Shown piece after piece: positions 16,884-26,705 of a stretch of DNA of 64,000 nt. Numbering within the stretch: position 1 is the first letter of the stretch; each line of letters starts with the position of its first letter. The position numbers were made by a program, and so were the translations under genes. Source of the DNA: Bacillus sp. FJAT-27264 (lineage in GTDB: Bacteria; Bacillota; Bacilli; Paenibacillales; Paenibacillaceae). The notes beneath the pieces are model-generated. The model did not search any database. It saw nothing but the letters and a program-made list of their open reading frames with translations, and was not told the origin of the DNA. Location: NCBI RefSeq assembly GCF_001682855.1, contig NZ_MAQW01000001.1, positions 268,443 to 332,442 of the forward strand. Reading direction: 5' to 3'.

Positions 16884-18470
16884 TTAATTGACGGCCATAG
16901 CCTCCGCCACACAATCTCCTTTGATATACCAAGTCTTGGTATCGGTAATACGCACTTGCACAAAGGTGCCAATCAGCTCCTGAGATCCTTCAAAATGCAC
17001 CAGTTTGTTGCTGCGAGTACGCCCAGAAAGCACGTTGACATTGTTCTTGCTCTCACCCTCTACCAGTACCTCGACCACTTCGCCCAGCATACGGTCATTG
17101 CTGATACGGCTGTTCTCTTTAATGAGAGCATTCAGCCGCTGCAAGCGCTCGCTCTTAACCTCCATTGGTACATTGTCCTCCATGGCGGCGGCCGGCGTCC
17201 CTTCACGCGGAGAATAAATGAAGGTATAAGCCATATCATAACCTACCTCGCGCACGAGGGACAGGGTTTCTTCGAATTGTTCATCGGTTTCGCCCGGGAA
17301 ACCAACGATAATATCCGTAGTCAGTACGGCACCCGGTACGGTAGCCTTGATCTTGCGGACCAGCTCCAGATAGACTTCACGGGAATATTTGCGGCTCATT
17401 TTCTTCAGCACCGCCGTACTTCCTGATTGTACCGGTAGATGGATATGCTCCGACAGGTTACCGCCTTTGCCTAGCACTTCAATCAATTTGTCGTCAAAAT
17501 CACGCGGATGAGAGGTCATGAAGCGGATGCGCGGGATATCAATACGTCGCATGTCGTCCATGAGATCGCCGAAGGTGTAATCGATATCGGTAAAATCCTT
17601 CCCGTATGCGTTCACATTTTGTCCCAGTAAGGTCACTTCCTTGAAGCCTTGACGGGCCAGATCCCGCACTTCGGCAATTACATCCTCCGGACGGCGGCTA
17701 CGCTCCTTGCCTCGGGTATAAGGTACAATACAGTAGGTGCAGAACTTGTCGCAACCATACATGATGTTCACCCAGGCCCGCATGCCTTCCCGTTTCTTGG
17801 GCAGATTCTCGATGATATCGCCTTCTTTGGACCATACCTCGATTACCAGTTCTTTGCTGAATACCGCTTCCTTAATCAGATGCGGCAAACGATGGATATT
17901 ATGCGTTCCAAAAATCATATCTACAAAGCCGTGCTTGGACATAATCCGGTTAACTACGCCTTCTTCCTGCGACATACAACCGCAAACACCCAGCAACAGA
18001 TCTGGATTCTCGGTCTTCAGATGCTTGAGATGTCCAAGTTCCCCAAAGACCTTGTCTTCGGCGTTCTCACGAATGGCACAGGTATTCAACAGAATCAGGT
18101 CCGCTTTCGTACGGTCCTCAATACTACGGTAGCCCATCTGCTCCAGCATACCCTTCATTGTCTCGGTATCATGCTCGTTCATTTGACAGCCATAGGTCGT
18201 TATATGATAGAACTTGCCCACACCATACCCGGCCATTTCTTCCGGAATCGCAAATTCATAATGAACCTCGATTTCTTCCTTGCCGCGGCGTTTACCTTCC
18301 TTGTAGTCAGGCTGGCTGCTGATCTGCACATTTCTGCCTTTGATGCGGTAAGTGGTTTTACCCTCTTCCTCACTAATGAGCTTGGCATCGCTAAAATCAA
18401 AGTATTTGGAATAATCCTTGACACTCTTGCCGGATGTTAAATCCGGTGAGGGTTGACTCCCCTTAGTCAT
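16884..18470 (-). CDS. miaB: tRNA-2-methylthio-N6-dimethylallyladenosine synthase
   Basis: A 528-residue radical-SAM methylthiotransferase that adds the 2-methylthio group to i6A37 of tRNAs. The N-terminal cluster cysteines are in YGCQMNEHD (C95), [12 protein letters not shown] (C131) and GVCGCM (C165). The radical SAM motif is C240-C244-C247 ([10 protein letters not shown]), and a C-terminal TRAM domain closes the protein ([24 protein letters not shown]). The long hydrophilic N-terminal extension of about 85 residues is usual in Bacillales MiaB. It is followed by ricA in the same operon. Confidence 0.96.
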   Translation of the reverse strand: MTKGSQPSPDLTSGKSVKDYSKYFDFSDAKLISEEEGKTTYRIKGRNVQISSQPDYKEGKRRGKEEIEVHYEFAIPEEMAGYGVGKFYHITTYGCQMNEHDTETMKGMLEQMGYRSIEDRTKADLILLNTCAIRENAEDKVFGELGHLKHLKTENPDLLLGVCGCMSQEEGVVNRIMSKHGFVDMIFGTHNIHRLPHLIKEAVFSKELVIEVWSKEGDIIENLPKKREGMRAWVNIMYGCDKFCTYCIVPYTRGKERSRRPEDVIAEVRDLARQGFKEVTLLGQNVNAYGKDFTDIDYTFGDLMDDMRRIDIPRIRFMTSHPRDFDDKLIEVLGKGGNLSEHIHLPVQSGSTAVLKKMSRKYSREVYLELVRKIKATVPGAVLTTDIIVGFPGETDEQFEETLSLVREVGYDMAYTFIYSPREGTPAAAMEDNVPMEVKSERLQRLNALIKENSRISNDRMLGEVVEVLVEGESKNNVNVLSGRTRSNKLVHFEGSQELIGTFVQVRITDTKTWYIKGDCVAEAMAVN

Positions 18471-18718
18471 CTTGTCACGTCCTTTATTTAATGAAGCTTC
18501 TTCATAAAGAATGGGTAGATTGCCATAATTCTTTGCTAATAAAAAATTATATCACAAGGATGTAGTTCATTCCATCTATGCCTATTCCCTTTCTATAAAA
18601 ACCAGATAAAAGAATTACTATACTAATATTGGTTATTTTGCCTATGTTCCACTATTTAATAAGCAACATAGTATGTATGGTGTACAAATCAAAATAAACT
18701 TAGAGGTGATCTGAATAC

Positions 18719-20353
18719 ATGTCTCAGCCGAATATTCCTAACATTACTCCTAGTGTGTCAATCACTAGAGACGATGCCGTGAACCTGATTTTATCTTCCA
18801 TAGCTATGGAAGAACTGGGGATGAGCCACATTCTGAATGCTGAAGGTGAAAAACTTCAGTATGTGCTCGGAACCCTGCCCGGCCTGACAGGGCCGCCAGC
18901 AACTATTGCCGATTTGCTTTCTGTTAACCAGAGTGTTCGCTCTACACTAGACAGTACAGCCCGCAACCAGATGTTCCTCCAATCCAAGATGGAGGGAATA
19001 CTACAGGCTCCTACACTTGTCGGACCAACCGGACCGGCTGGACCCACAGGGCCTGCTGGGGGTCCAGTTGGACCCACTGGTTCTGTCGGGCCTACTGGTG
19101 CTACCGGACCGGCGGGGCCAACGGGGGCAACCGGACTCGCTGGACCTACTGGTGCCACGGGTCCGATCGGGGCTGGCTTAAGCGGCATTGTTCCTTTTGA
19201 TCCATTCCTTGCACCTGGCTATACTCTCAATCAGGTTGTTTCCTACAACGGCAGTACCTACATCGTCAACACGGTACCGCCTGTAGGCACACCAGGTACT
19301 TCTCCAGACTATACTCTGATCGCTGCCGCTGGCGCAACAGGCGCTACTGGACTACAGGGACCTACCGGGGCTACTGGACCTACTGGCGCTACTGGCCCAA
19401 CTGGACCTATAGGAGCCACAGGTGTGGGACTCACTGGCATAGTAACCTATAATGCCGCGCTCGCTCCAGGGTATCCTGTTGGCCAGGTAGTTAGCTACAA
19501 CGGCAGCACTTTTATCGTTACCAATGCTCCACCAGTAGGTCTGCCCGGTGCATCAGCAGACTATACACTGCTTGCCGCACGCGGAGCTACAGGTAGCGCA
19601 GGCGCTGTAGGAGCCACCGGAGCTACCGGACCTACAGGTCTTACTGGACCTACAGGTCCGACAGGTGTAGGTTTGACCGGGATCGTCACTTACAACGCCG
19701 CACTTGCTCCAGGATATCCTGTCGGCCAGGTTGTCACTTACAACGGCGGCACTTATATCGTTACAAGTGCTCCACCAGTAGGTACTCCAGATGTCTCACC
19801 TAACTACACGCAACTTGCGGCACGCGGTGCGACTGGAAGCATCGGACCGGCAGGGCCAGTGGGTGCTACAGGAGAAACTGGAGCCATTGGGGCCACAGGT
19901 AACCTTGGTCCAACAGGACCCGCTGGTCCTATCGGTCCTATCGGTAATACTGGCCCTAACGTGACGGCTAACTACGCATTCGTACAAAATGCTTCAGGGA
20001 CGATCGCTGTGCTTCTAGGCTCAGGCAACGCCACGTTCCCCGATAACCAGAACATTCCTGCGGGCATCACTATCAACGGTGCGAATGACACCTTGACCAT
20101 TGCCAATGCAGGCAACTATTTTATTAGCTACAGAATCAGCTTGACAGCTTCCCTTCTTACATCATCACGTATTCTCTTAAACGGCGCTCCCGTTGCTTCT
20201 ACGGCTACGGCATCTGTAGCCAGCACTACTCTGCAGGCACAAACTATCATTGCTATTCCGGCAGCTGCAACCATACAGCTTAATGTTTCCTCTACTCTAA
20301 CAGTGGGTCTTCAAGCACCGGGTGCTACGCTGACCATCATTCGCCTCACCTAA
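18719..20353 (+). CDS. Collagen-like spore-surface protein with three inserted modules
   Basis: A 544-residue protein built as an N-terminal helical domain (1-100: [20 protein letters not shown]), GXX collagen triplets rich in GPT/GAT, and a beta-sandwich-like C-terminus (about 414-544: [16 protein letters not shown] onward). The C-terminus resembles BclA-type trimerising heads. The collagen stalk is broken by three copies of a module of about 50 residues (153-203, 237-288, 317-369) with the core [13 protein letters not shown] and PPVGTP, which resembles short carbohydrate-binding (CBM5/12-like) folds. Such proteins form filaments on spores or the exosporium. AGAGGTGAT precedes the ATG. It is monocistronic with a strong terminator and presumably expressed in the mother cell. 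Confidence 0.88.
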   Translation: MSQPNIPNITPSVSITRDDAVNLILSSIAMEELGMSHILNAEGEKLQYVLGTLPGLTGPPATIADLLSVNQSVRSTLDSTARNQMFLQSKMEGILQAPTLVGPTGPAGPTGPAGGPVGPTGSVGPTGATGPAGPTGATGLAGPTGATGPIGAGLSGIVPFDPFLAPGYTLNQVVSYNGSTYIVNTVPPVGTPGTSPDYTLIAAAGATGATGLQGPTGATGPTGATGPTGPIGATGVGLTGIVTYNAALAPGYPVGQVVSYNGSTFIVTNAPPVGLPGASADYTLLAARGATGSAGAVGATGATGPTGLTGPTGPTGVGLTGIVTYNAALAPGYPVGQVVTYNGGTYIVTSAPPVGTPDVSPNYTQLAARGATGSIGPAGPVGATGETGAIGATGNLGPTGPAGPIGPIGNTGPNVTANYAFVQNASGTIAVLLGSGNATFPDNQNIPAGITINGANDTLTIANAGNYFISYRISLTASLLTSSRILLNGAPVASTATASVASTTLQAQTIIAIPAAATIQLNVSSTLTVGLQAPGATLTIIRLT

Positions 20354-20364
20354 AAGACTAAAAC

Positions 20365-20398
20365 AAGGATACTCCCAAATCACTTTGGGAGTATCCTT
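20365..20398 (+). terminator. Terminator of the collagen-like gene
   Basis: AAGGATACTCCCAAA and TTTGGGAGTATCCTT form a perfect 15-bp stem with a 4-base loop, followed by CTGTTTG. Confidence 0.85.
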
Positions 20399-20507
20399 CT
20401 GTTTGTGGACAACAGATCGCAGCAGTTTCGCCTGACCCGTTAGCCGCAATTCGTTGAATTTGAATAAGCTGCCCGTAGGCCAACTATCGCCCTGAAAACA
20501 GCTTCTG

Positions 20508-21127
20508 CTATTTATTCATTATTAGTACTGCTCGTTTCTTTCGCCATTCCCAGTTATGCCATTTGGGGAACAGCTCGTGATTCAGGAATGGCGTCGGTAA
20601 CTTACGATCTCTGAGCTTGTTCCTTAGCGCCATCTCTTGACTATAGGAGCCGCTATAATAATATCCGATCTGACGAAGCTCTTCCTGTACAGCTAGACGG
20701 CGAAAGGTATTGCTAAATGGAAATTATAGGATTATTTTGTTCAATAATGCAATCCATGCCGGAAAGACCTGTACCAGTGTAGCGTCACGTTTGGCATTTT
20801 CGGACGAGGTCCGCTCGATCCGACAGGAAAAACCGGTCATTTCGGCAATACGAGAGAGTAAAGCAACCCATTGCCCTTCCAGCTCATCACTGTTCTGACC
20901 TGTACATACTCGCCTCGTCTCCCAGACCATCATCCGGGCAAGGGAATCGGTTAACTTATCAATGGCCTCGATATAACTGGAATCGGAATTTGGCATCACC
21001 TGTGCCACTGCCACTTGGATATCGACATCAGAGCTGCAAGTGCTTCTTTTTCACGATCCAAGGCCTCCTGCTGGCTGCTAACAGCTTTCCCGTATGTAGT
21101 TGCGCCATCAACTATTCTCGTTCTCAC
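20508..21127 (-). pseudogene. Broken gene in the spore-surface locus, unknown function
   Basis: A GTG at 21125-21127 with AAAGGAG eight bases upstream opens a frame starting RTRIVDGATTYGKAVSSQ. After AALMS the likely continuation lies one frame over (DIQVAVAQVMPNSDSSYIEA), pointing to a frameshift near 21020-21030. That frame stops at TAA 20724-20726, but the same frame continues openly as FRRLAVQEELRQIGYYYSGS to KRAVLIMNK and a stop at 20508-20510. The simplest reading is one gene of about 205 codons hit by a frameshift and a nonsense mutation. The stretch 20727-21014 could still give a 96-residue product. I do not recognise the family. Confidence 0.5.
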
Positions 21128-21159
21128 GCTGTAAGTCTCCTTTCTCTGACGGAACAATG

Positions 21160-21543
21160 CTATTCTTCCTCTTCCTCTTGTTCTTCTTCTAGTACACACT
21201 CTTCCTCCGTAAAGGAGAGTCTATTACTTCGTTCGAGCTTCAAAACATCGCTTAATTTGAACTGCAACAGAATCTGATTAGCTACAATTCCGCGCAGCAT
21301 ATGCTCCACACTGTCATTGACCCGCAGCGCATCATCTAGGGTGAGACAGATGTCTTTCAGCATGTGCTGTATTTTCTCAGCTTCCGCATTAATAATATGG
21401 GAAAATCCAATCTTCTCAAGTGCGATAGAGGTTAGCAGCAGGTTGATGACATCTTTGCGGTTGAGGATGATGTTTGGTTTGATATCCGGAATATTGGGCA
21501 TTGACATAATCGATTCACAACCATGCGTTACAATTTTATACAT
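21160..21543 (-). CDS. Short paralogue of the collagen protein's N-terminal domain
   Basis: A protein of up to 127 residues whose main part (MPNIPDIKPNIILNRKDVIN onward) aligns with the first 95 residues of the collagen-like protein 2.4 kb away: the same NIPxIxP opening, a LLTSIALEKIGFSHIINAEAEK helix, and ANQILLQFKL versus [11 protein letters not shown]. It has no collagen and ends in an acidic tail of Glu residues. Two starts are possible: MYKIVTHGC with AAGGT upstream, or MSMPNIP with a weak site. It probably takes part in the spore surface layer, perhaps pairing with or anchoring the collagen protein; that is inference. Confidence 0.72.
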   Translation of the reverse strand: MYKIVTHGCESIMSMPNIPDIKPNIILNRKDVINLLLTSIALEKIGFSHIINAEAEKIQHMLKDICLTLDDALRVNDSVEHMLRGIVANQILLQFKLSDVLKLERSNRLSFTEEECVLEEEQEEEEE

Positions 21544-21613
21544 TCATTTATACCTTATGGTATGCACAAAAACCCAGAAAGTCACTTTATTGTCCAGTCT
21601 GATTAATATAAAA

Positions 21614-21648
21614 AAGGTGTCCGGCAGTGAAAACACTGCGAACACCTT
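21614..21648 (-). terminator. Terminator of the GNAT gene
   Basis: On the minus strand AAGGTGTTCGCAGTG pairs with CACTGCCGGACACCTT (small mismatch) and runs into TTTTTTAT, 27 bases past the GNAT stop. Confidence 0.75.
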
Positions 21649-21674
21649 CTGCTAATACTCATTCCGTTTTCAGT

Positions 21675-22613
21675 CTACTCCAGATCCAGACAGAATCGAA
21701 TCTCCTCCTGTATTGCGGTAAAGCCCAGCGACTCATACAATTTCAGTGCGGAGGGGTTGGTGGTTAATACCATCAATCGTACCGAGAGCAATCCGTGGGA
21801 GCCGGAATACTTCATTGCTTGCGTCAGCAAATATTTGGCCACTCCTCGCTTTCGCCACGGCTCGCGTACAAACACATCTTCAATGTATCCGTAATTATCC
21901 TCACGCCACACCATCAGACTGCCTACGATGATCTCCCCTTCACGGACCACCAGCGCCGTCCACAGATCATTACGCTTGTACTCAGCTAATCTGTTGCTGC
22001 CTAGTGGCGTATCGGGCCATATTTCGGCCTCCAGCGTCAAATAATCCTCTTCCTCCTGTACTGTCGCCATCTGCCATTGCTTCATTTCCAGCCCTGCCGG
22101 TAGCGTCAGTTCGGGCAGCGGGAATCCCAAATCACGGTTCATACTGAACAGGCTGTTCAGATGGCGAAAGCTGTGCCGTTCTTTGAAAAATTGATTATTG
22201 GCTACCTCTCCCGAATCATTACCCACACACAAGAGCGTCGAATATCCGGAAGGTAGCGTCTCCTTCAGTTCCAATGCTCTGGCATACAGCTGCATGTAGA
22301 GATGATCCATCAATTCAAAATCATGTTCCCATTCTGGAACAGCCTTAAGGTTCATGTAGATCGAATGCCGCGCTTCTGACAGACTTCCGGGCGGCACCAT
22401 GTTAATTATGCTAACCTGTCCCTTGGCAATCATCACACCTTGCTTGAACGCACAGAGCACATTGCCCCAGTTCGCTGGTTCTCCGACCCACCAAAAGACA
22501 GCATGTTCCTTCGCCGTTACTGAGCGGAACAATTCTTCTAGCAGCGGCATATCTGCTTCCTGAAAATTACGGATCTCAACATCTTGCAAACGATCAATAG
22601 ATAAATGACTCAA
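21675..22613 (-). CDS. GNAT-family N-acetyltransferase
   Basis: A 312-residue protein whose C-terminal third is a GNAT domain: ALVVREGEIIVGSLMVWRED for the central strands, the acetyl-CoA loop EPWRKRGVAKYLLTQAM (the Q/RxxGxG/A pattern) and the closing LTTNPSALKLYESLGFTAI. The N-terminal half looks like a diverged second GNAT-like domain (DMPLLEELFRSVTAKEHAVFW). It would transfer acetyl from acetyl-CoA to an unknown amine. It is monocistronic, with its own terminator. Confidence 0.85.
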   Translation of the reverse strand: MSHLSIDRLQDVEIRNFQEADMPLLEELFRSVTAKEHAVFWWVGEPANWGNVLCAFKQGVMIAKGQVSIINMVPPGSLSEARHSIYMNLKAVPEWEHDFELMDHLYMQLYARALELKETLPSGYSTLLCVGNDSGEVANNQFFKERHSFRHLNSLFSMNRDLGFPLPELTLPAGLEMKQWQMATVQEEEDYLTLEAEIWPDTPLGSNRLAEYKRNDLWTALVVREGEIIVGSLMVWREDNYGYIEDVFVREPWRKRGVAKYLLTQAMKYSGSHGLLSVRLMVLTTNPSALKLYESLGFTAIQEEIRFCLDLE

Positions 22614-22759
22614 ATAAGCAGCTCCTTTACCAGTCGTGATAAATGTATGAATTCATCATAAACCAGACTGGCCTGCGCAGAAGCATACTCTTTATTTAAA
22701 ACCAAATAATACCTGTAAGCTGCTGAAATATTCGGCGTTCAGACAATGTACGACGTTAC

Positions 22760-23854
22760 TTAGTGCAAGGTGCTAGTTGACTGTTGAGTGTATGGGAGAA
22801 TCTCATCAGTTTTGCCTTCTTGTACCTTATTCGCCCAAGCTGGATCACTAATTAGCGCTCTACCCACGGCAACAAGATCGAACTCTTCTCGCTCCAGGCG
22901 TTCCAGCAGACGCTCCAGATTATCCTCATCGCTCTTCTCCTTATCCGGGATCAGGAAGTCACTGTCGAGACCTACGGAGCCTACAGTGATGGTCGGCTTG
23001 CCTGTGATCTTCTTCGTCCATCCCGCCAGGTTCAGTTCAGAGCCTTCGAACTCTGGCAGCCAGAAACGGCGTGTCGAGCAGTGGAAAATATCAACTCCAG
23101 CCTGCGCCAGTGGAGCCAGGAAACGCTCAAGTTCCTCTGGTGTTTCCACCAGTTTGGCAGAATAATTGCCCGCTTTCCACTGCGAGAAACGCAGCACAAT
23201 TGGGAAATCCGGGCCAACTGCGCGGCGGCAAGCCTCAATAACCTCTACCGCAAACGTTGTGCGGCCTACCAGATCGCCGCCGTAACGGTCGGTGCGCTTA
23301 TTGGTCCGCTCCCAGAAGAATTGGTCGATCAGATAGCCATGCGCCCCGTGCAGCTCGATTCCGTCAAATCCAGCCGCTTTGGCGTCAGCAGCAGCTTGAG
23401 CGAAAGCGGCTACTAATCCTTCGATCTCAGCTGTGGTTAGCGGCTCTGTAACCTGCTCTCCAGCCAGATTAAGGCCTGACGGTCCTACCGGCAGGGCCTC
23501 AGGGTTCGGCAGTGCGCCAATCTTGCGTTCCAAGCCGACATGCCAGAGCTGCGGGATGATCTTGCCGCCAGCTGCATGAACTTCAGCAGCAACCTTTGCC
23601 CAGCCCTTGAGTGCTGCTTCTCCATGGAAGTTGGGGATACTCGGACTGCTGACAGCAGACGGATGATTAATCGCCGTTCCTTCGGTAACGATCAGACCGA
23701 CTCCGCCCTCTGCCCGCCGACGGTAGTACGCCGCAACATCTTCACCTGGAATTCCGTCCGGCGAGAACGCTCTAGTCATCGGTGCCATTACAATTCGGTT
23801 AGCCAGCTTCAGGTTGCCTGCTGTAACAGGTTCAAACAATAATTTAGTAGTCAT
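22760..23854 (-). CDS. NADH:flavin oxidoreductase, Old Yellow Enzyme family
   Basis: A 364-residue FMN-dependent ene-reductase. GGAGG six bases before MTTKLLFEP fixes the start; the longer frame upstream has no support. Family motifs are NRIVMAPMTRAFSPDG, RAEGGVGLIVTEGTAI, the active-site ELHGAHGYLIDQFFWERTNK and RYGGDLVGRTTFAVEVI. It reduces activated C=C bonds such as those of enones using NAD(P)H. It is monocistronic and its natural substrate is unknown. Confidence 0.92.
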   Translation of the reverse strand: MTTKLLFEPVTAGNLKLANRIVMAPMTRAFSPDGIPGEDVAAYYRRRAEGGVGLIVTEGTAINHPSAVSSPSIPNFHGEAALKGWAKVAAEVHAAGGKIIPQLWHVGLERKIGALPNPEALPVGPSGLNLAGEQVTEPLTTAEIEGLVAAFAQAAADAKAAGFDGIELHGAHGYLIDQFFWERTNKRTDRYGGDLVGRTTFAVEVIEACRRAVGPDFPIVLRFSQWKAGNYSAKLVETPEELERFLAPLAQAGVDIFHCSTRRFWLPEFEGSELNLAGWTKKITGKPTITVGSVGLDSDFLIPDKEKSDEDNLERLLERLEREEFDLVAVGRALISDPAWANKVQEGKTDEILPYTQQSTSTLH

Positions 23855-23982
23855 GAGTAACCTCCATATTTTAATGTAATTACTTTTCGTAAGCATATTA
23901 TCGCGCTATTTAGGACAAATTGCAAATTATCCGTTATAACCTACCGAATTACTAAGGTAATTCAAAGGGAATGCTCAAATCA

Positions 23983-24023
23983 AAAGCCGGGCAACGCAGC
24001 TTCCTCTGCAGATGCCCGGCTTT
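23983..24023 (-). terminator. Terminator of rhaD
   Basis: AAAGCCGGGCA and TGCCCGGCTTT form an 11-bp stem. On the minus strand it is followed by TTGATTTG. Confidence 0.75.
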
Positions 24024-24093
24024 GCCGGATAACTTATTTTATCGTAAAAGTCCTAGTTTCATTCTTTTGGAACGGGAAGATCTGCCTTCGATT

Positions 24094-24939
24094 CTAAACG
24101 TTCAGAATTCCTGGTTTCGGCACTTGGCCGAAAGCCTTGGCAAGATCAGACAGCTGCTGATCGGTAATTCTCTGCCTGATTTCCCTGCTACCGATGAGGT
24201 TGTACACCGCTGCGGCTTTTTCAACCGTTTCAATCAACCCAAAGGCTGTATCCATTGTTGATCCTGTGCCGAATATGCCATGGTGCGGCCAGATGACAAC
24301 ACGGTGATCCTTCATTTTCTTCGCCGTTTCACGTCCAATTCCGCTGCTTCCTGGTACCATCCAAGGAATAACACTCACACCGTCAGGGAACACAACAATA
24401 CATTCTGTACACATCTCCCATAAGGTTTTGGTGAATTTGCGTTCATCCAGATCATGTGTGAAGGTCATGGCAATCACATTCGTGGCATGGGTATGAAGAA
24501 CGACACGGTGACTCGGGTCAACCTTTAGCCGTTCGATATGGCTCATGAAATGTGAGGCCAGTTCACTGGTCGGCACAGCCTCGTCCCTCAGCCCCCATAG
24601 AATTTCGACACTGTTGCCATCTGAGCTTACGCGCAGTACGCCGAGACAGCCTTCCGGGTCCTTGATTACATTTCTGAAGAATTTCCCCGAACCGGTCACT
24701 ATGAAATAACGACCTGCCAGCTCCTGTACCGGAAAGGTGAGCGGGATGGTGCGCAAGGACTCGACGATATCAATATATTTTCCAACCACTTCTTCATCTA
24801 ATAAGTAGCTGATATTCCCGCCGTTCAGCTCATCCCAGCCGAGCTTCCACATATGATGGGTAATCTCTGTCATTTCATTGATAAATGGAGCCTCGGCACT
24901 AGCAATATATCCGTTATTTCTAATCATAGATGTGCTCAT
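24094..24939 (-). CDS. rhaD: Rhamnulose-1-phosphate aldolase
   Basis: A 281-residue class II aldolase that splits L-rhamnulose 1-phosphate into dihydroxyacetone phosphate and L-lactaldehyde. The start [10 protein letters not shown] follows AAGGAGA. Motifs: the substrate loop [11 protein letters not shown], the ITGSGK-type [11 protein letters not shown], zinc ligands in [13 protein letters not shown], and the ligand-bearing [10 protein letters not shown]. The rest of the rhamnose pathway (rhaA, rhaB) is not here, so the gene stands alone. Its promoter overlaps a palindrome that the divergent DeoR regulator could bind. Confidence 0.9.
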   Translation of the reverse strand: MSTSMIRNNGYIASAEAPFINEMTEITHHMWKLGWDELNGGNISYLLDEEVVGKYIDIVESLRTIPLTFPVQELAGRYFIVTGSGKFFRNVIKDPEGCLGVLRVSSDGNSVEILWGLRDEAVPTSELASHFMSHIERLKVDPSHRVVLHTHATNVIAMTFTHDLDERKFTKTLWEMCTECIVVFPDGVSVIPWMVPGSSGIGRETAKKMKDHRVVIWPHHGIFGTGSTMDTAFGLIETVEKAAAVYNLIGSREIRQRITDQQLSDLAKAFGQVPKPGILNV

Positions 24940-24976
24940 CGTTTGTTTCTCTCCTTCTTCGTCCTTTAATGATTTA

Positions 24977-25009
24977 ATCGTATGTTCATCATTCTTTGTT
25001 GTCAACAAA
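24977..25009 (-). promoter_or_regulatory. rhaD promoter with overlapping palindromic operator
   Basis: On the minus strand TTGACA (25000-25005) and TACGAT (24977-24982) are 17 bases apart. The -35 box sits inside a palindrome TTTGTTG-T-CAACAAA (24995-25009). The same TTTGTTG half-site recurs at 25093-25099, just upstream of the DeoR gene. A repressor bound here would block the -35 box. Confidence 0.6.
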
Positions 25010-25156
25010 TTAAATATTAATTGTGTTGTTTATATTTGTTTTAAGTGATTTTCAGGCAATTCATGCCGTAATTAGCATGTTATTCTTCTTCGTTTGTTGC
25101 AAAACACAGAATATCCCCCTATCATAAATAACTATACTGTTGAAAAGGTGATTATT

Positions 25157-25912
25157 ATGCTGGCAGCCGAACGACGCAAAAAAATCATTGATCTCGTTCA
25201 TCAGGACAAGCGTGTCCTGGTCTCGGATTTAAGCCGGATGTTTGAGGTCACAGAAGAGACGATCCGCAGGGATCTGGAGAAGCTGGAGAAGGATGGTATC
25301 GTGAGCCGCACTTATGGGGGCGCGATGCTTAACCGTCATACAAATGAAGATTTGCCTTTTGTCACCCGGAATGCTCTGAACACAGAAATCAAGCGAAACA
25401 TCGCTCTAAAAGCACTGGATCTTATTAACGATGGCGATACACTGATGGTAGACCCCAGTTCTACAGCGTTTGAATTCCTGAAACTGCTCGAGACGAAAAA
25501 CAATCTGACCATCATTACGAATTCGGTTAATATTCTGCATGATTTCGCTAATTCGGGAATGAATATTATCTCCACCGGAGGATCACTACGTTATCGCTCC
25601 CTCTCGCTGGTCGGCCCGGTCGCTCACGACACCATCCAGCGCTACAATGTGGATACGGCTGTAATCAGCTGCAAAGCCATCGATCTTGACAAAGGTGTTA
25701 CCGACTCTAACGAACCGGAATGCGAGCTCAAGAAATACATGTTGCGCCAGGCGGACAAAGTCATTTTGCTTGCGGATCACACTAAATTTGACAAAACCGC
25801 TTTCTCAAAGCTCATCGAGTTGAGCAACATCGACTATCTGATCACCGACCGCAGACCATCAGAAGCATGGCTGGAACGTCTATCCCGAGATAATATTGAA
25901 CTGCTGTATTAG
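25157..25912 (+). CDS. DeoR/GlpR-family regulator, probably of rhaD
   Basis: A 251-residue repressor. The start MLAAERRKK follows AAAAGGTGATT; the longer frame lacks a ribosome site. N-terminal HTH: VLVSDLSRMFEVTEETIRRDLEKLEKDGIVSR (about 20-52). The C-terminal DeoR sensor domain binds a sugar phosphate (VDPSSTAFEFLKLL, NSVNILHDF, STGGSLRYRSLSLVGP, ADHTKFDKTAFSKL). It is transcribed divergently from rhaD and most likely represses it until a rhamnose-pathway phosphate appears. Confidence 0.88.
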   Translation: MLAAERRKKIIDLVHQDKRVLVSDLSRMFEVTEETIRRDLEKLEKDGIVSRTYGGAMLNRHTNEDLPFVTRNALNTEIKRNIALKALDLINDGDTLMVDPSSTAFEFLKLLETKNNLTIITNSVNILHDFANSGMNIISTGGSLRYRSLSLVGPVAHDTIQRYNVDTAVISCKAIDLDKGVTDSNEPECELKKYMLRQADKVILLADHTKFDKTAFSKLIELSNIDYLITDRRPSEAWLERLSRDNIELLY

Positions 25913-25920
25913 GATCAAAA

Positions 25921-25956
25921 AGAAGGGCCGTCTCCCCTGCGGGAAACGGCCCTTCT
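25921..25956 (+). terminator. Terminator of the DeoR gene
   Basis: AGAAGGGCCGTCTCCC pairs with GGGAAACGGCCCTTCT (one G-U) around a CTGC loop, eight bases past the stop. Confidence 0.8.
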
Positions 25957-25996
25957 CTGACATTGCGCTCTAATTAGTCTTCTATTCAATAAATCG

Positions 25997-26638
25997 TTAT
26001 CTTTCCAGCAGCACCCTGGAGCCTTTGGCAGCGACCACCGATAGCCATTGGACATTCTTTTCGCGTTCTGTATTCGCTTTTTTACGGCAGACATAGACTA
26101 CCGCCGGTGGGAAATTCAACGCGACGAATGTAGTACTCTGGATGTCGAAGAATGGCTTCAGGTCTTTTTGTATCTGCTTAAAATAATAACTGAAGACCAC
26201 GAACATGCCTTCATCCTTTAGAGAAGCAGAAATTTGTGATAGCAGTTGCGTCCTCTTCTCACTGCCCATACTCCAGAACGGAAGACCGCTCACAATGCAA
26301 TCCAGCTTCTCCAGCTTTCCGTTATGCAACGCCAGCCGTAGCCGGGAGCTGTCCGGGTAGCAACGATAATCAGGAAACCGCAGTTTTAGACTGCGGCGGA
26401 GTTCCTGATCTTTCTCAAATAGAAGAACTTGCATAGGCTGCTGTGCCGACGGCAGATGCCGGGTAACCGCGCCTGTGCCTGCTCCAAGCTCTGCCAGAGA
26501 CTTTACCCGCTCCCACGAAACGGGCTCCAGCAACGCTTGCGCCAACCTGCGCGAACTGGGAACAATATTCCCTGTTGCTAAAGGGGCCTTCAGGAATTTA
26601 TACAGAAACAACAACCGCTCCTTGAGTCCTCTTAACAT
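25997..26638 (-). CDS. SAM-dependent methyltransferase, PmtA-like
   Basis: A 213-residue class I methyltransferase resembling phospholipid N-methyltransferases. The N-terminal FLYKFLKAPLATGNIVPSS is the family's typical membrane-facing opening. The SAM site is LAELGAGTGAVTRHL (about 47-61), followed by VLLFEKDQELRRSL and the catalytic-side SGLPFWSM (about 116-123). True phosphatidylcholine synthesis is rare in Firmicutes, so the substrate is open; related proteins include rRNA-methylase-like enzymes. Confidence 0.75.
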   Translation of the reverse strand: MLRGLKERLLFLYKFLKAPLATGNIVPSSRRLAQALLEPVSWERVKSLAELGAGTGAVTRHLPSAQQPMQVLLFEKDQELRRSLKLRFPDYRCYPDSSRLRLALHNGKLEKLDCIVSGLPFWSMGSEKRTQLLSQISASLKDEGMFVVFSYYFKQIQKDLKPFFDIQSTTFVALNFPPAVVYVCRKKANTEREKNVQWLSVVAAKGSRVLLER

Positions 26639-26705
26639 ATGCCGCCTCCTCTCTATGCCTCTTTTTATTAAGTATTACCGTTTGACTAGATAACATGTTG
26701 TTTTA

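Noticed and set aside
18856..19188. Pro/Gly-rich antisense frame opposite the collagen repeats
   Set aside because: Antisense of GPT/GAT triplets always gives such a frame; no start signal.
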